The notes under the pieces are model-generated. The model made no database searches. It was not told the DNA's origin and worked only from the letters and a program-made list of their open reading frames with translations. A stretch of DNA of 64,000 nt from Yarrowia lipolytica (taxonomy: Eukaryota > Ascomycota > Dipodascomycetes > Dipodascales): positions 1,922,001 through 1,986,000 of the forward strand of contig NC_090770.1 in assembly GCF_001761485.1 (NCBI RefSeq). Reading direction: 5' to 3'. Below, piece by piece: positions 45,819-55,759 of this stretch (within the stretch, counting starts at the first letter, position 1; each line of letters begins with the position of its first letter). The position numbers and the translations under genes were made by a program.

Positions 45819-47857
45819 TGCTGAAAGGTCGAACGGGCGGATGTGGTGAGATGTTGATATATGCAGATGGAGGTGTAGATTGAGATGCAGGACAGTGGAG
45901 TTTATTTTCAGAGTGGGGGAGGAGTTGGAACTGGTACTTGGGAGGTAAAGTAAGTGTTGTTGGGTATTTGAAGGTAGGGGTTAGCTATTAAGTACAAGTG
46001 TAAGTAAGTGATCAGTATCGGTAAGACGACTACGAATGGTCGTTTCAATTGGGGGGAATTTGCACTGGGCTGACATTGATGTGGTCTGAATACTGGAAAG
46101 CACATTTCGGAATTGGAATATATTTATTGTAGGTGACGATTCAAACTGATCCGCGTCAGGATGGCAAAAGGAGACACCATCTGACCCTCTTCTTAATGTT
46201 TTTTTTTCTCACAAGATGACTTTTCATCTCAACAAAAGTCCCAATAAACCCAACTAATTGATAGTAGCCAACCACACAATACCATACCGCACTTGTCACC
46301 TGCCGGCCACTTATCTGTCAATTGTGACCCCCCACATACATCAGTCACACCACATACAGCTAATGCAACCCTCCAACAGTCCATCTATTCTGTCCATGTT
46401 TCACCGTCTTATGTTGGTTCTTTCAAGCTGAAGAAACGTGTTTCAAGGTATCCAGTGAATGATCGCCGACTCGAGAGAGAGGGTATAACGAGTTACAGAA
46501 GCAGTCTCGAGACGTATATTTGAAATCCTTCAACATCGCCACCAACAAGCCAGTCTCGGCTTAAACAGAAAATAAAACACTCGACAGTTCATAACACCTC
46601 GATATACATCCGTTGTCCGGGATCATCCTGTGAACTCCTCACGCAGTATATGTTGAGCATACCCCAGAGTCGAAACAGTTCGAAGTGGGTACGTTCATGT
46701 GCCACCCTAGAGACTGTGGTACGACCGCATAGTATTCACCCAATGGGCGGGTAATAATCCTTTGGGATGATCTGGGGGCGCGGTATGAGATCGACAAGCT
46801 GACCGTGGCGGCTTCGAGAACAGCCGGTGACCCAACTGACGACTCCCTCTACAGCTGCCACAACAGCAGTCACGATCACAACGGCCATGGCGGTCACAAA
46901 ATTAGTCGTCAAAGCGGCGTACAGGAAATTGACGAGGACTCCAACTCGTCTCTATCGTCTCATCCACCGGCCAAAACAAGGAAAAACTCGAAAGAGACAG
47001 CAGAAGAATGTCCTAGGGGAAAGCACCAGAACTAAGATGGACAACCGCAACACAATTATGACTTAAACCTATCGATTCTAGTTTTCCGACATTTCGACAG
47101 GGCACCTAAGAATGGTACACTTTGGAAACCATCTCTGGCAAGAGTGTCAAAACTATGTATAGATAGGTCACGAGTGGAGCAGAATTGGCTGTCGACAGAT
47201 CCATGCTGCCAAAAGCTGTTTCCAAAGAACTTCTAGATGATCGCTCGCGTAGATTCCATCGACAAACATGTTCGCAAAGAATACTCAGCCTGGCTTCCAA
47301 GTTAGAAGGATCAAAGGTTGAAAGACGGACTACGACAGCAACGGTTAGTACATTCATACTATGATAAGGTGTTGGACGAAGATGCGGGTCTGACAAGCAG
47401 TTGATGGCCGTACTCTGTGGGAGCTGTGGCAGTGATTGCGAAAGCCGACTCGAAGTTATACTCTTTGAATTACCACCAGGGATGGTTTCGTCAGTCGCCG
47501 AGCGAAGCCAGCAAAGGAGGACAAGATGCTGAAGCGAAGCTGGCGAACAAAAAAGACGACGGGGTCGTGTATTTATATTGTTTGTAATATATCTGTAATA
47601 TAGTGGATGGTGGCTTTCCTACCATCTGAAAAGACTCCAGTGGTTATCTTCTAACGTATGTACTGTAGCCTAGGAAACATCGCCCAAAGCGGCAAAGTGA
47701 CCTTGGCCGTGCTCTTGAACCGTAGCTATATCCATCCACTCATGGTTTCTAGTATCTTTTCCCGGTTGTCTAGCCTTCTTGACTCCAGAGATCGCATCAA
47801 GGCTCTATACAGTAGTACATGCTGTTCCTGGTCTAAATCATGTTAATCGTAAGATAC
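45819..47857. other. 2 kb intergenic region SEA3 / BRO1
   Basis: The stretch lies between the SEA3 start and the BRO1 stop. Two overlapping + strand frames at 46805-47066 (76 and 79 codons) and a minus-strand open stretch at about 47106-47620 show no recognisable domain. The minus stretch has no ATG near its start and a TACTAAC-like sequence (TGTACTAACCG, about 47349) inside. I do not call a gene. Confidence 0.5.
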
Positions 47858-50461
47858 CTATCGATACTGGTTCCAGAACTGGTTCTGGTTGGCACCCTGG
47901 GGGGGAGGTGGAGGATTCTGGCCATATTGCTGATGATGGGGCGGCTGTCCGTACTGTTGATGCTGGGGAGGCTGCTGCATAAACGGAGAGTTGGGGCCAT
48001 ATACTGAAGGATCATACGTGCTAGGCTGGCCATAGTTATCACCGGTATGTTGCTGGGGCTTGGGAGGCAAGGTGGGGGCCCCACCAGAAGTAGGAGCTGC
48101 AGAAGAGCTGCCACTGCCAAAAGAAAGACGTCCAAGCTGAGACTGAAGCTCGTTGGTGGTATTGCTCTGAATGGCAGACAAGATGGACTTGCCCTCCTGT
48201 CGTCTAGCGTTGACAAACTGAGTGGCCGACACATTCACCTTGTCTGCCATGTTTTGCAGGTCTCTGTAGAACTCAAGACCCTTGTCTAATCCAGTCTTGA
48301 CCTGTTTCCACGACTCAAAGGCCTTTCGGAATCGCTCAACAATCACGTGACTGTGATCCAGAGCCCGTTTTCGGTCTGTCACCTTGTTTTTGACCACGGG
48401 GTCACGTGTAATCTTCTCCCAGCTGTCGGCCAAGTCCTTAATCAGCAGCGCCTGGGTGTTGATAGTGGCAGTCAGGCGCTGTTGGTAAGGCTGGAACTTC
48501 TCCAGCTCCTGTTCAAAAATAAGATTGTCGTCTGCTCCCTTGGAGTTGACTAGAACGCCAGAGATATCGTCTCTGTGAACCTTGTCCTTGAACTCGTAGA
48601 AAATAGCCTGACGGTCCTTTTGACAGTTTTGCAGCTTTCTGAAAGAAGTTTCGCACGAAGGAAGCAACTTGTCAAGAGTAGAAGAGGCAGCAGGATCCCG
48701 AGAAGCGGCTCCCTGAGAGAAATCCAAATCAATAAGACTTTCAGATGGTCCAGAAGAAGACTTGGAAGAAGACGAATCGGCATCAAACAACTTTTCAAGC
48801 TCAGGGTTGTTGATTCCACGTGACAAAAGCTCAATATCAGGCTTGACACCGTCGTATTGAGCCTGCAGCTTCTCGTCACTGGCACCGGCAGCCACCAGAG
48901 ACTCCTGCACACGTCGAATGTCGCTCAAGAGGGACGCATTGACCTGTGCAGAGGGTGCCTGTGTCCATCCGTCCTTGTAGTAGTCCTTCATTTTGGTGGA
49001 TTCCGTCTCTTCAGAAGCAATCAGAGCCTGGGAGTCTCTAATCTGGGTCAGAATCTGATCCCTGGAAGTCTTGAGAGGACTGAGATCGAGAGTCTTCACT
49101 TCAGAAGCATATCCAAGAACAACAGCAGGCACCTGAGCTGAAGAACCAGAGTCTCTACCGCTCTGAAGATCCTTTTTGAGAGCATACAACTCGCCAGGAA
49201 GTCCCATGTACTCCAGCGCAGAGTTGAGTTTCTGGTCAGCAACCTCAATTCGTTCTCCTTCACTTCGCAAAAGAGAGGCCTTTTCTTCACTGTAAACAGA
49301 AGTCTGCTGCAGAACGTGCATGGGTACCAGTCGGGTAAACAGGTCGCGGCCGACCACTCGCACGTGATCTTCTTCTTTATACATGTCTTGAAGAGGAGTA
49401 GCAGTGACGACTTCCTTGGGTTCCACGGCTCCCAAAGTGGCGGGAGCAGGCACCAGCGAGTGGTAGATGAGATCATTATCGTGTTCCGAAGACTTGAGAG
49501 TGCTTCGAGCAAGATCAAGAGCGGTGGAAACAAGATCTCGGTACCACTTGTTGAAGTCCTTCTTGTTGGCTCCATTGGGCAACGGCAACATTGAAGCCTC
49601 GTTAAACTCATTGATGGACTTTTGAATGTATCCGATACTCTCGCCAAACTTTTGTGTGGACGGTTTGTTCTGAAGAGACTTGGCATACAGAAGCGAACCA
49701 AGTGCAGTAAAGTACTTGTTTTTGGCCTGGCACTCCAACGGCCAGTTTTTGTCGCCCCATTTCTGTTCCTCTTGAATCGCTGTGAAGGACTCGAACGCAG
49801 CCTTATACAGAGCCCCCACTCCGGCACACAGCTTGGCGGTCAGAGCAGACACCTTTCCGGCCTGCTCCTGGTTCACGTCAGTCAGCACAGACACACTTTT
49901 GGCAATGCTATCCTGACAAAACATCTCCTGAGCCTGTGCCAGCATGAGCTTGTTGAAGGCACGAACCACATCCTGGCCAATGTCGGGCAAAGGGGCATGT
50001 AGAAACTTGTCGGCAATGAAGGCAAAGACACCAGCAGCGTTCTGGAACGCATGGAAGGACGCCTTGGGGTCACATGAGTCGTCACGTGACATCTCCTCGC
50101 CCATGCAGCTCAGAATTGCTCCCAATTGGTACAGCACGTTGGCCTTCTCGAATGAGATGGAGTGCTGGGTCACCTTCTCCTGAGACAGTGAGTCGGACCA
50201 GGTGAAGTCCGGTTTCATCCCCGACTCGGCCGCGTTGATCCGGCGCTCCAGTGAGTCCAATTGAGCGAAATACCGGAACAAAATATCTCGTCCCGTGGCA
50301 TCTCGTCCTGCTCCCCGTATGTCCTGTCGTAGTCGTTGGAACGACGAGATTTCCTCCCGAAACTGCTCGGCGTAGTCCGGACCGTATGACGACGCAATGT
50401 ATCTGTGGATGGCACGTGACCAGTCCGTGCTTTCGGTCGTTTTCAGCGCCAGAGGGATCAT
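47858..50461 (-). CDS. BRO1: Bro1-domain ESCRT-associated protein BRO1 (VPS31)
   Basis: The 867-residue protein starts MIPLALKTTESTDWSRAIHR. The banana-shaped Bro1 domain covers about 1-390 (DFTWSDSLSQEKVTQHSISF, EKANVLYQLGAILSC, CQAKNKYFTALGSLLYAK). The central V/coiled-coil domain follows (LDKLLPSCETSFRKLQNCQK, FEQELEKFQPYQQRLTATIN, GLEFYRDLQNMADKV). The tail from about 770 is Pro/Gln/Tyr-rich (QQPPQHQQYGQPPHHQQYGQ). Segments around SKGADDNLI and GLEFYRDL match Bro1 rather than the pH-signalling paralogue Rim20/PalA. In the family, Bro1 binds Snf7 of ESCRT-III at the endosome and recruits the deubiquitinase Doa4 during multivesicular-body sorting. Two TCACGTGA octamers are within the frame. 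BRO1 is divergent from RMD5. Confidence 0.94.
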   Translation of the reverse strand: MIPLALKTTESTDWSRAIHRYIASSYGPDYAEQFREEISSFQRLRQDIRGAGRDATGRDILFRYFAQLDSLERRINAAESGMKPDFTWSDSLSQEKVTQHSISFEKANVLYQLGAILSCMGEEMSRDDSCDPKASFHAFQNAAGVFAFIADKFLHAPLPDIGQDVVRAFNKLMLAQAQEMFCQDSIAKSVSVLTDVNQEQAGKVSALTAKLCAGVGALYKAAFESFTAIQEEQKWGDKNWPLECQAKNKYFTALGSLLYAKSLQNKPSTQKFGESIGYIQKSINEFNEASMLPLPNGANKKDFNKWYRDLVSTALDLARSTLKSSEHDNDLIYHSLVPAPATLGAVEPKEVVTATPLQDMYKEEDHVRVVGRDLFTRLVPMHVLQQTSVYSEEKASLLRSEGERIEVADQKLNSALEYMGLPGELYALKKDLQSGRDSGSSAQVPAVVLGYASEVKTLDLSPLKTSRDQILTQIRDSQALIASEETESTKMKDYYKDGWTQAPSAQVNASLLSDIRRVQESLVAAGASDEKLQAQYDGVKPDIELLSRGINNPELEKLFDADSSSSKSSSGPSESLIDLDFSQGAASRDPAASSTLDKLLPSCETSFRKLQNCQKDRQAIFYEFKDKVHRDDISGVLVNSKGADDNLIFEQELEKFQPYQQRLTATINTQALLIKDLADSWEKITRDPVVKNKVTDRKRALDHSHVIVERFRKAFESWKQVKTGLDKGLEFYRDLQNMADKVNVSATQFVNARRQEGKSILSAIQSNTTNELQSQLGRLSFGSGSSSAAPTSGGAPTLPPKPQQHTGDNYGQPSTYDPSVYGPNSPFMQQPPQHQQYGQPPHHQQYGQNPPPPPQGANQNQFWNQYR

Positions 50462-51224
50462 CTTATGAGTCTTGTGTTGTAGTCAAATGTCGATACTTGT
50501 ACGAGTTCTTGCACGATTGTAGTCGACATGCGTAAGGCTGTAACTGGAATACCCCGTTTGAGCTTATTTTCCAGGAGTTGGAGGAGCATAGATTATGACT
50601 GTGGAGAGGGATGGTGATAGCTGGCAGGGTTAGGGCTATTTTAAGATGATGGGGGTTGATTTGCAACTCTTTTAATCTGTTCAAACCGCTCAATTTGGTC
50701 GTCTAATACTCAGAGAGTCCCCACATGTGGTTTGCTGTGGTGGCAAACATGTGGAAAACTTAACTAACGACCGATTTTTTTAATTGGGTTTGGTGGGGAT
50801 GATACTTGAGATTCAACGTGGGCCAAACCCCTCAAGATAGATAGAGATAAGGAGGAGAAGTGGTGTTTTTTGGGTAAATATAATCTGTGATATGAGCAAT
50901 TTGAAACACCTAGTTCCATGATCTCGACATTATCGTTTACTACTTCCCTCGTATAGTACACACAACGGTGGTAAAATTGCTCCAGTGTCAGGCTGCAGTA
51001 TCATAAAGTTCCCCACATGATGCGATATGCTTGGACTTTTGTCACCACCCACCACCCAGACCCACAGAGCAGAGAACGGCACCAACAGCACCAGAGAGTC
51101 CAAGCCAAGAGAACCCCTACGACCCTCGACATCTATTTATACTAACCCATTGCTCAGCTTGACAGCAACCCAACCACGCGAACCACCGCGCAACACCATA
51201 TCAAATCCAGGTCACCTCAGAAGA
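50462..51224. other. Divergent intergenic region BRO1 / RMD5
   Basis: This 763-bp shared promoter region contains an imperfect inverted repeat around 50720-50755 (CCACATGTGG ... CATGTGG). The last 200 bp upstream of RMD5 are A/C-rich and stay open in the RMD5 frame back to an ATG at 51027. Confidence 0.6.
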
Positions 51225-52397
51225 ATGGACCTAATCACGAAAGAATCCGGCCAGCTGGGCAAGAATGCGTCTCTACAGGCTTGTGAGGACTCGGTGGACG
51301 CTCTGCTCGATTTTCTGGAGCAGGCAAAGGCCAATGTCACTGACAAACAATACATGGCCCAAGTTCACACCATGTACACCAGCCAGGTGGCTCCTCAGAT
51401 CATCCAGACACCCAACGATGTGCACAAGGCCATATCGCGGTATGGAAAGGCACTGGACCGAACGTTCAAGCTCAACGTCAACTCGGCAGCGTCGTCAATT
51501 GTGCAGATTGCGTCTGATAACGACGACAGCAAGGAAGCCGTGGAGTCACGTGAGGAACTGAACCGGGCCGTGGCGGTGCATTTGCTGCGGCTGGGCGAGT
51601 TTGACACCGCCAACATCTTTCTTGGTGAAAGTGCCACCAAATTGCCTCCATTGTTGGTGGAGCAGTTCGAGCTGCTGTATGACATTCTCAGATCCATGGG
51701 AGAACGCAATCTGCAACCGGCTATCGATTGGGCGTCGACGCACCAGCGATTTCTGGACTGCCGAGGCTCAGATCTCGAATTCCAGCTGCGAGAGCTCCAG
51801 TTTAAGATGCTCTTGAGTCAGAGAGATACAAGTGCAGCCCTTGCATACGCACGTACACATTTCCAAAGGTACCAGAGACACTATCTCAAGGAGATATCGC
51901 AGTTAGTCACCAGCATTCTTTACAGTTACACTGGAAATTCGCCATATGAAAAGACAGGAGGCGAAGTATCAGGAGACGATCATGCTGTGGCTCTCAAGAC
52001 TGTTCAGCAGACGCTGATTAAGGAGTTTTGCACGCTGCTGGGTCTGTCGTCCGAATCGCCGTTGGTCCAGGCAGTGTCTTCGGGAACTGTGGCTCTTCCT
52101 ATTCTCGCCAAAATGGGCGGTATCATGAAAACCAAACGAACCGAATGGACCTCGTCGAACGAGCTGCCTGTGGAGATTGATCTGCCACCAGAGTTCCAAT
52201 TTCACTCGGTGTTTGTCTGTCCTGTGAGTAAGGAGCAGACTACGGATAGCAACCCTCCGTTGATGTTACCGTGTGGACATATTCTCGCCCATGATACGCT
52301 CAAGGCTATGAGCAAGGACAGTGACCGGTACCGGTTCAAGTGCCATTACTGTCCTGAAGAGACTACATTTCCTCACACGAGAAGGGTCTACTTTTAG
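51225..52397 (+). CDS. RMD5: GID complex E3 ubiquitin ligase subunit RMD5 (GID2)
   Basis: The 390-residue product begins MDLITKESGQLGKNASLQAC, which is also where family similarity starts and gives the standard length of about 390. It has an all-helical LisH/CTLH/CRA-type N-terminal and central part (ELNRAVAVHLLRLGEFDTAN, LEFQLRELQFKMLLSQRDTS). The C-terminal degenerate RING starts at C332 (FVCPVSKEQTTDSNPPLMLP) and continues CGHILAHDTLKAM and KCHYCPEET, as in Rmd5/RMND5A. In the GID/CTLH complex it pairs with Gid9/Fyv10 and ubiquitinates gluconeogenic enzymes when glucose returns. An in-frame ATG at 51027 would add 66 low-complexity residues; I consider it part of the leader. The coding segment contains GTGAGTAAG at 52225, a potential cryptic splice donor, but the frame is intact across it. 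Confidence 0.94.
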   Translation: MDLITKESGQLGKNASLQACEDSVDALLDFLEQAKANVTDKQYMAQVHTMYTSQVAPQIIQTPNDVHKAISRYGKALDRTFKLNVNSAASSIVQIASDNDDSKEAVESREELNRAVAVHLLRLGEFDTANIFLGESATKLPPLLVEQFELLYDILRSMGERNLQPAIDWASTHQRFLDCRGSDLEFQLRELQFKMLLSQRDTSAALAYARTHFQRYQRHYLKEISQLVTSILYSYTGNSPYEKTGGEVSGDDHAVALKTVQQTLIKEFCTLLGLSSESPLVQAVSSGTVALPILAKMGGIMKTKRTEWTSSNELPVEIDLPPEFQFHSVFVCPVSKEQTTDSNPPLMLPCGHILAHDTLKAMSKDSDRYRFKCHYCPEETTFPHTRRVYF

Positions 52398-53922
52398 GCT
52401 CGGAGCGGTTGGACCTTGTAAGTGGATGGCCATTCTGGTAGTGTCCTCCCAAGGTGTACATTCTGTTCCATCGTGACATGACCACTCGACGTTGCATCAC
52501 TGCCATGCCATCTTTGACATGCTCCGACTATTCAGTAGGACCAAGACCGTGGTTCTACTGTACCCCACAAGTGTAGTCTAGCCACTTTAGGCTGACGACT
52601 TGCTCTAGGACTCCGCCGTTGCAATTGTCCAGTGTCTGAACTCCCATTATTTAACACGATATTTTCAAAAATTAACAACGTGCCCACGCAAATGTATCTG
52701 TCTTCGCTGATCTTTGGTTTTTTTCCCTTTTTTTCTTCATAATTGTTCTTTCATCCACTCAGATCAGATAATTACTGATCCGAACTCACCCACCAAATTA
52801 AACTCGGAGCACTGCAAGAGGTTGAGGTAGAAGTGAGACTGCGCAATGTTGAGGCATATATGTGTGATGTGTGGATGGCGGGGTTCTGATTGGTCGGCTT
52901 GCAGTGTCTATAATTAGTACAAGTAGACACAGTGTTATCATGGTCTTTTTTTCCTGCTCTTTTTCCCCTCCCAAACGACGCCCCGTAGTTTTGTTCAACA
53001 CTTGTGCCTACAGTACACAGCTTAAATCACGCTATCAGATGCGAGATAAGCGGTAGGAGAAGGAGCTTGAAGAAGGAGTGCTGAGAGGGGACAGTCGAGA
53101 AGCAAACAAGTTGAAAAGCAAACAAGCTGAGAAACAGAGAAGACGAGAAGCGGGCAAGTCGAGTAGATTCTGATTACTAAGCACTAGTTATATTGGTCTG
53201 CCGGCCCCTGTTTTTCCACTCCCTTATGGTATACATCGGGCTGTCATCTTGTGCCGTCCTCTTGCGCCGTCTTCTTGCATACTCACTCGCCCTCGCCTTG
53301 GCTGTTGACTTTTTACCTCATGGGCTTTATGCGGAGTCCGAGGCGCATGAAAGGGCACTACGCTAAAAACGGGTGGTAGAGAGCCAGAGAAAAGGAGACA
53401 ACCCAAAAGATGGACTCGGGGGCCAAAAAAGGCGGGGAAAGGGGCCGATTCAGGGGTCACGTGACCGGTTAAACCCTCGTCCAGGGCTTCTTCTTTCCAT
53501 CTAGGCGGGCATGGGGCTCGTTGTAGAGTCCTCTTGTCCTCTCCATAACCGCTGCCGTTCACGTCGTCATCTCCCAATTAAGACTGCAGTTGCCCAGTTT
53601 GGGAATAGGGTTTCAGCCCTTGACGAGGCGAGAGGAGTTGAGAGGATGATGGAGGCCGTTTGGAGCCATTGCGCAGGATGTAACCAAGCAGATGGGTGGA
53701 TGCTGCGGTTTACCTTGTTATAATGTGTTTTTATTGGCCATTGCTGCTGGTCAGCCTTCTTTCTAGGCTGGATCAATAGATTAACTTTTTACGCCCCGAT
53801 AAGCAACATACTGTAGGCTTACAGCAGCTAAATTACCAGTAGTTTCCCCCCAAAGTACATACGCCACCCAACCTGTCTTTTTGTCCTCTTCCTCCTCTTC
53901 ATCACAACCACACACCGCGACG
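52398..53922. other. 1.5 kb intergenic region RMD5 / carboxypeptidase Y
   Basis: This region ends RMD5 and leads carboxypeptidase Y, both + strand. It holds a T-rich segment at about 52715-52740, a repeated AAGCAAACAAG segment at about 53100, and TCACGTGA at 53457. The final 50 bp are T/C-rich then A/C-rich. Open frames are short and lack domains. Confidence 0.55.
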
Positions 53923-55404
53923 ATGAAGTTCTCAATTGCCACTCTGGGACTGGCAGCGTCCGCCGCTCTGGCCGCCAACCCTCTCTTCAAGGATATCCAA
54001 AATGTGCTTGGAGGCGACTTCTCCAAGAAGCTCGGAAACGTGGCCGACAAGCTGGCCGATGGCGCTCGAAAGACCACCACCGACTCCGCCAACTGGCTCT
54101 ACACCGCCACCAACAAGGCCCAGTTCCCCAACTACGCTCTGCGGGCCAAGGACCCCTCTTCTCTGGGTCTGGACAAGGTCAAGCAGTACTCCGGCTACCT
54201 CGACGTTGAAGACGAGGACAAGCACTTCTTCTACTGGTTCTTCGAGTCCCGAAACGACCCCAAGAACGACCCCATTGTTCTGTGGCTCAACGGCGGCCCC
54301 GGCTGCTCTTCTCTGACCGGCCTGTTCTTCGAGCTGGGCCCTGCCTCTATCGGCGAGGACCTCAAGCCCATCCACAACCCCCACTCGTGGAACTCCAACG
54401 CCTCCGTCATTTTCCTGGACCAGCCTGTCAACGTCGGCTACTCCTACTCTTCCGGCTCTGTCTCCGACACCGTCTCTGCCGGCCGAGACGTCTACGCTTT
54501 CCTGTCGCTTTTCTTCCAGCAGTTCCCCGAGTACAACAAGGGCCAGGAGTTCCACATTGCCGGCGAGTCGTACGCCGGTCACTACATTCCCGTGTTCGCC
54601 TCTGAGATCCAGTCCCATGATGACCGAGGATTCAACCTCACCTCTATTCTCATCGGTAACGGCCTCACTGACCCTCTCCGACAGTACGACGAGTACGAGC
54701 CCATGGCCTGCGGTAAGGGTGGTGCTCCTCCCGTTCTCGATGAGCCTACTTGCGAGAACATGCGTGACTCCCAGGCCCGATGCAACGGCCTGATCAACGC
54801 CTGCTACAACACCGAGTCTGTGTGGACCTGTCTCCCTGCCGCCACCTACTGTAACAACGCCATGCTTGGTCCCTACCAGGCCACCGGTCTCAATGTCTAC
54901 GACATCCGAAAGGAGTGCGACTCCGGTACTTCTCTCTGTTACAAGGACCTCGAGTACATTGACAAGTACCTCAACCAGCCCGAGGTGATGGAGGCTGTCG
55001 GAGCCCAGGTTTCCGAGTACGAGGGCTGCAACTTTGACATCAACCGAAACTTCCAGTTTGCCGGTGATTGGATGAAGCCCTACTACACCGCCGTCCCCGC
55101 TCTACTCGAGGAGGGCATCCCCACCCTCATCTACGCCGGAGACAAGGACTTCATCTGCAACTGGCTCGGAAACAAGCGATGGACCGACGAGCTCGAGTGG
55201 TTCGGCAAGGAGAAGTACGAGCCCAAGGAGCTGTCCGACTGGGTCGTCGACGGCAAGAAGGCCGGCCAGGTCAAGAACTACAAGCACTTTACCTTCCTGC
55301 GGGTCTACGAGGCCGGCCATATGGTTCCTTACGACCAGCCCAAGAACTCTCTGGAGATGCTCAACTCTTGGTTGGCTAAGGATTACTCTTACGGATCCAA
55401 GTAA
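53923..55404 (+). CDS. PRC1: Vacuolar serine carboxypeptidase Y
   Basis: The 493-residue preproenzyme starts at the ATG at 53923 with a signal peptide at 1-18 ([18 protein letters not shown]). The propeptide is short, about 19-74, against about 91 residues in baker's yeast. The mature part follows, with [20 protein letters not shown] and [12 protein letters not shown], the catalytic Ser in GESYAG (S216), the Asp in GDKDFICNW (D407 or D409) and the His in GHMVP (H466). Pairs of Cys around 270-350 would form the usual disulfides. It is a soluble, lumenal protease that removes C-terminal residues and works in the vacuole. The coding bias is strong (CCC, AAG, GAC, TAC, CGA), suggesting high expression. 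I do not see the QRPL-type sorting signal known from baker's yeast. A TTG-initiated extension upstream is not real. Confidence 0.95.
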   Translation: MKFSIATLGLAASAALAANPLFKDIQNVLGGDFSKKLGNVADKLADGARKTTTDSANWLYTATNKAQFPNYALRAKDPSSLGLDKVKQYSGYLDVEDEDKHFFYWFFESRNDPKNDPIVLWLNGGPGCSSLTGLFFELGPASIGEDLKPIHNPHSWNSNASVIFLDQPVNVGYSYSSGSVSDTVSAGRDVYAFLSLFFQQFPEYNKGQEFHIAGESYAGHYIPVFASEIQSHDDRGFNLTSILIGNGLTDPLRQYDEYEPMACGKGGAPPVLDEPTCENMRDSQARCNGLINACYNTESVWTCLPAATYCNNAMLGPYQATGLNVYDIRKECDSGTSLCYKDLEYIDKYLNQPEVMEAVGAQVSEYEGCNFDINRNFQFAGDWMKPYYTAVPALLEEGIPTLIYAGDKDFICNWLGNKRWTDELEWFGKEKYEPKELSDWVVDGKKAGQVKNYKHFTFLRVYEAGHMVPYDQPKNSLEMLNSWLAKDYSYGSK

Positions 55405-55759
55405 GATGTCGGTAATGGACAGTTTCGTGAGAGGCTGGACCGACAACTTGTAGCCATCAGTAGCTTAGCACGAGCTATTTTATTAGCTAGATTATTATTG
55501 AATATATATGCCATTGAATGAAGAGAATCTGTAGATGAGCCGTAGGTGTGCTGTGGGACGTGTATGGACCGGTGATATAGGAGGAATGGTTCGTTTATGC
55601 TACAGTAGCCAGATGTATCAGGAAGGATCTCATATCAAAAGGTCCTTCGCATATCATCACAGACTGAACAATCCACAGCACACGTAGCCTTCACACAATC
55701 TTCTATGAAGTGGTGTTATTGTTAGTACTGGGTTTCACTTGATCGATAGGGCAAGTTGA
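55405..55759. other. Intergenic region between convergent PRC1 and PTR2
   Basis: This 355-bp region receives both 3' ends. TTATTAGCTAGATTATTATTGAATATATATG (about 55480-55510) is AT-rich and probably part of the CPY 3' processing region. I see no gene. Confidence 0.6.

Noticed and set aside
53932-54618. 228-codon minus-strand frame opposite carboxypeptidase Y
   Set aside because: It is a shadow of a highly biased coding sequence; the + strand has the signal peptide and catalytic triad.
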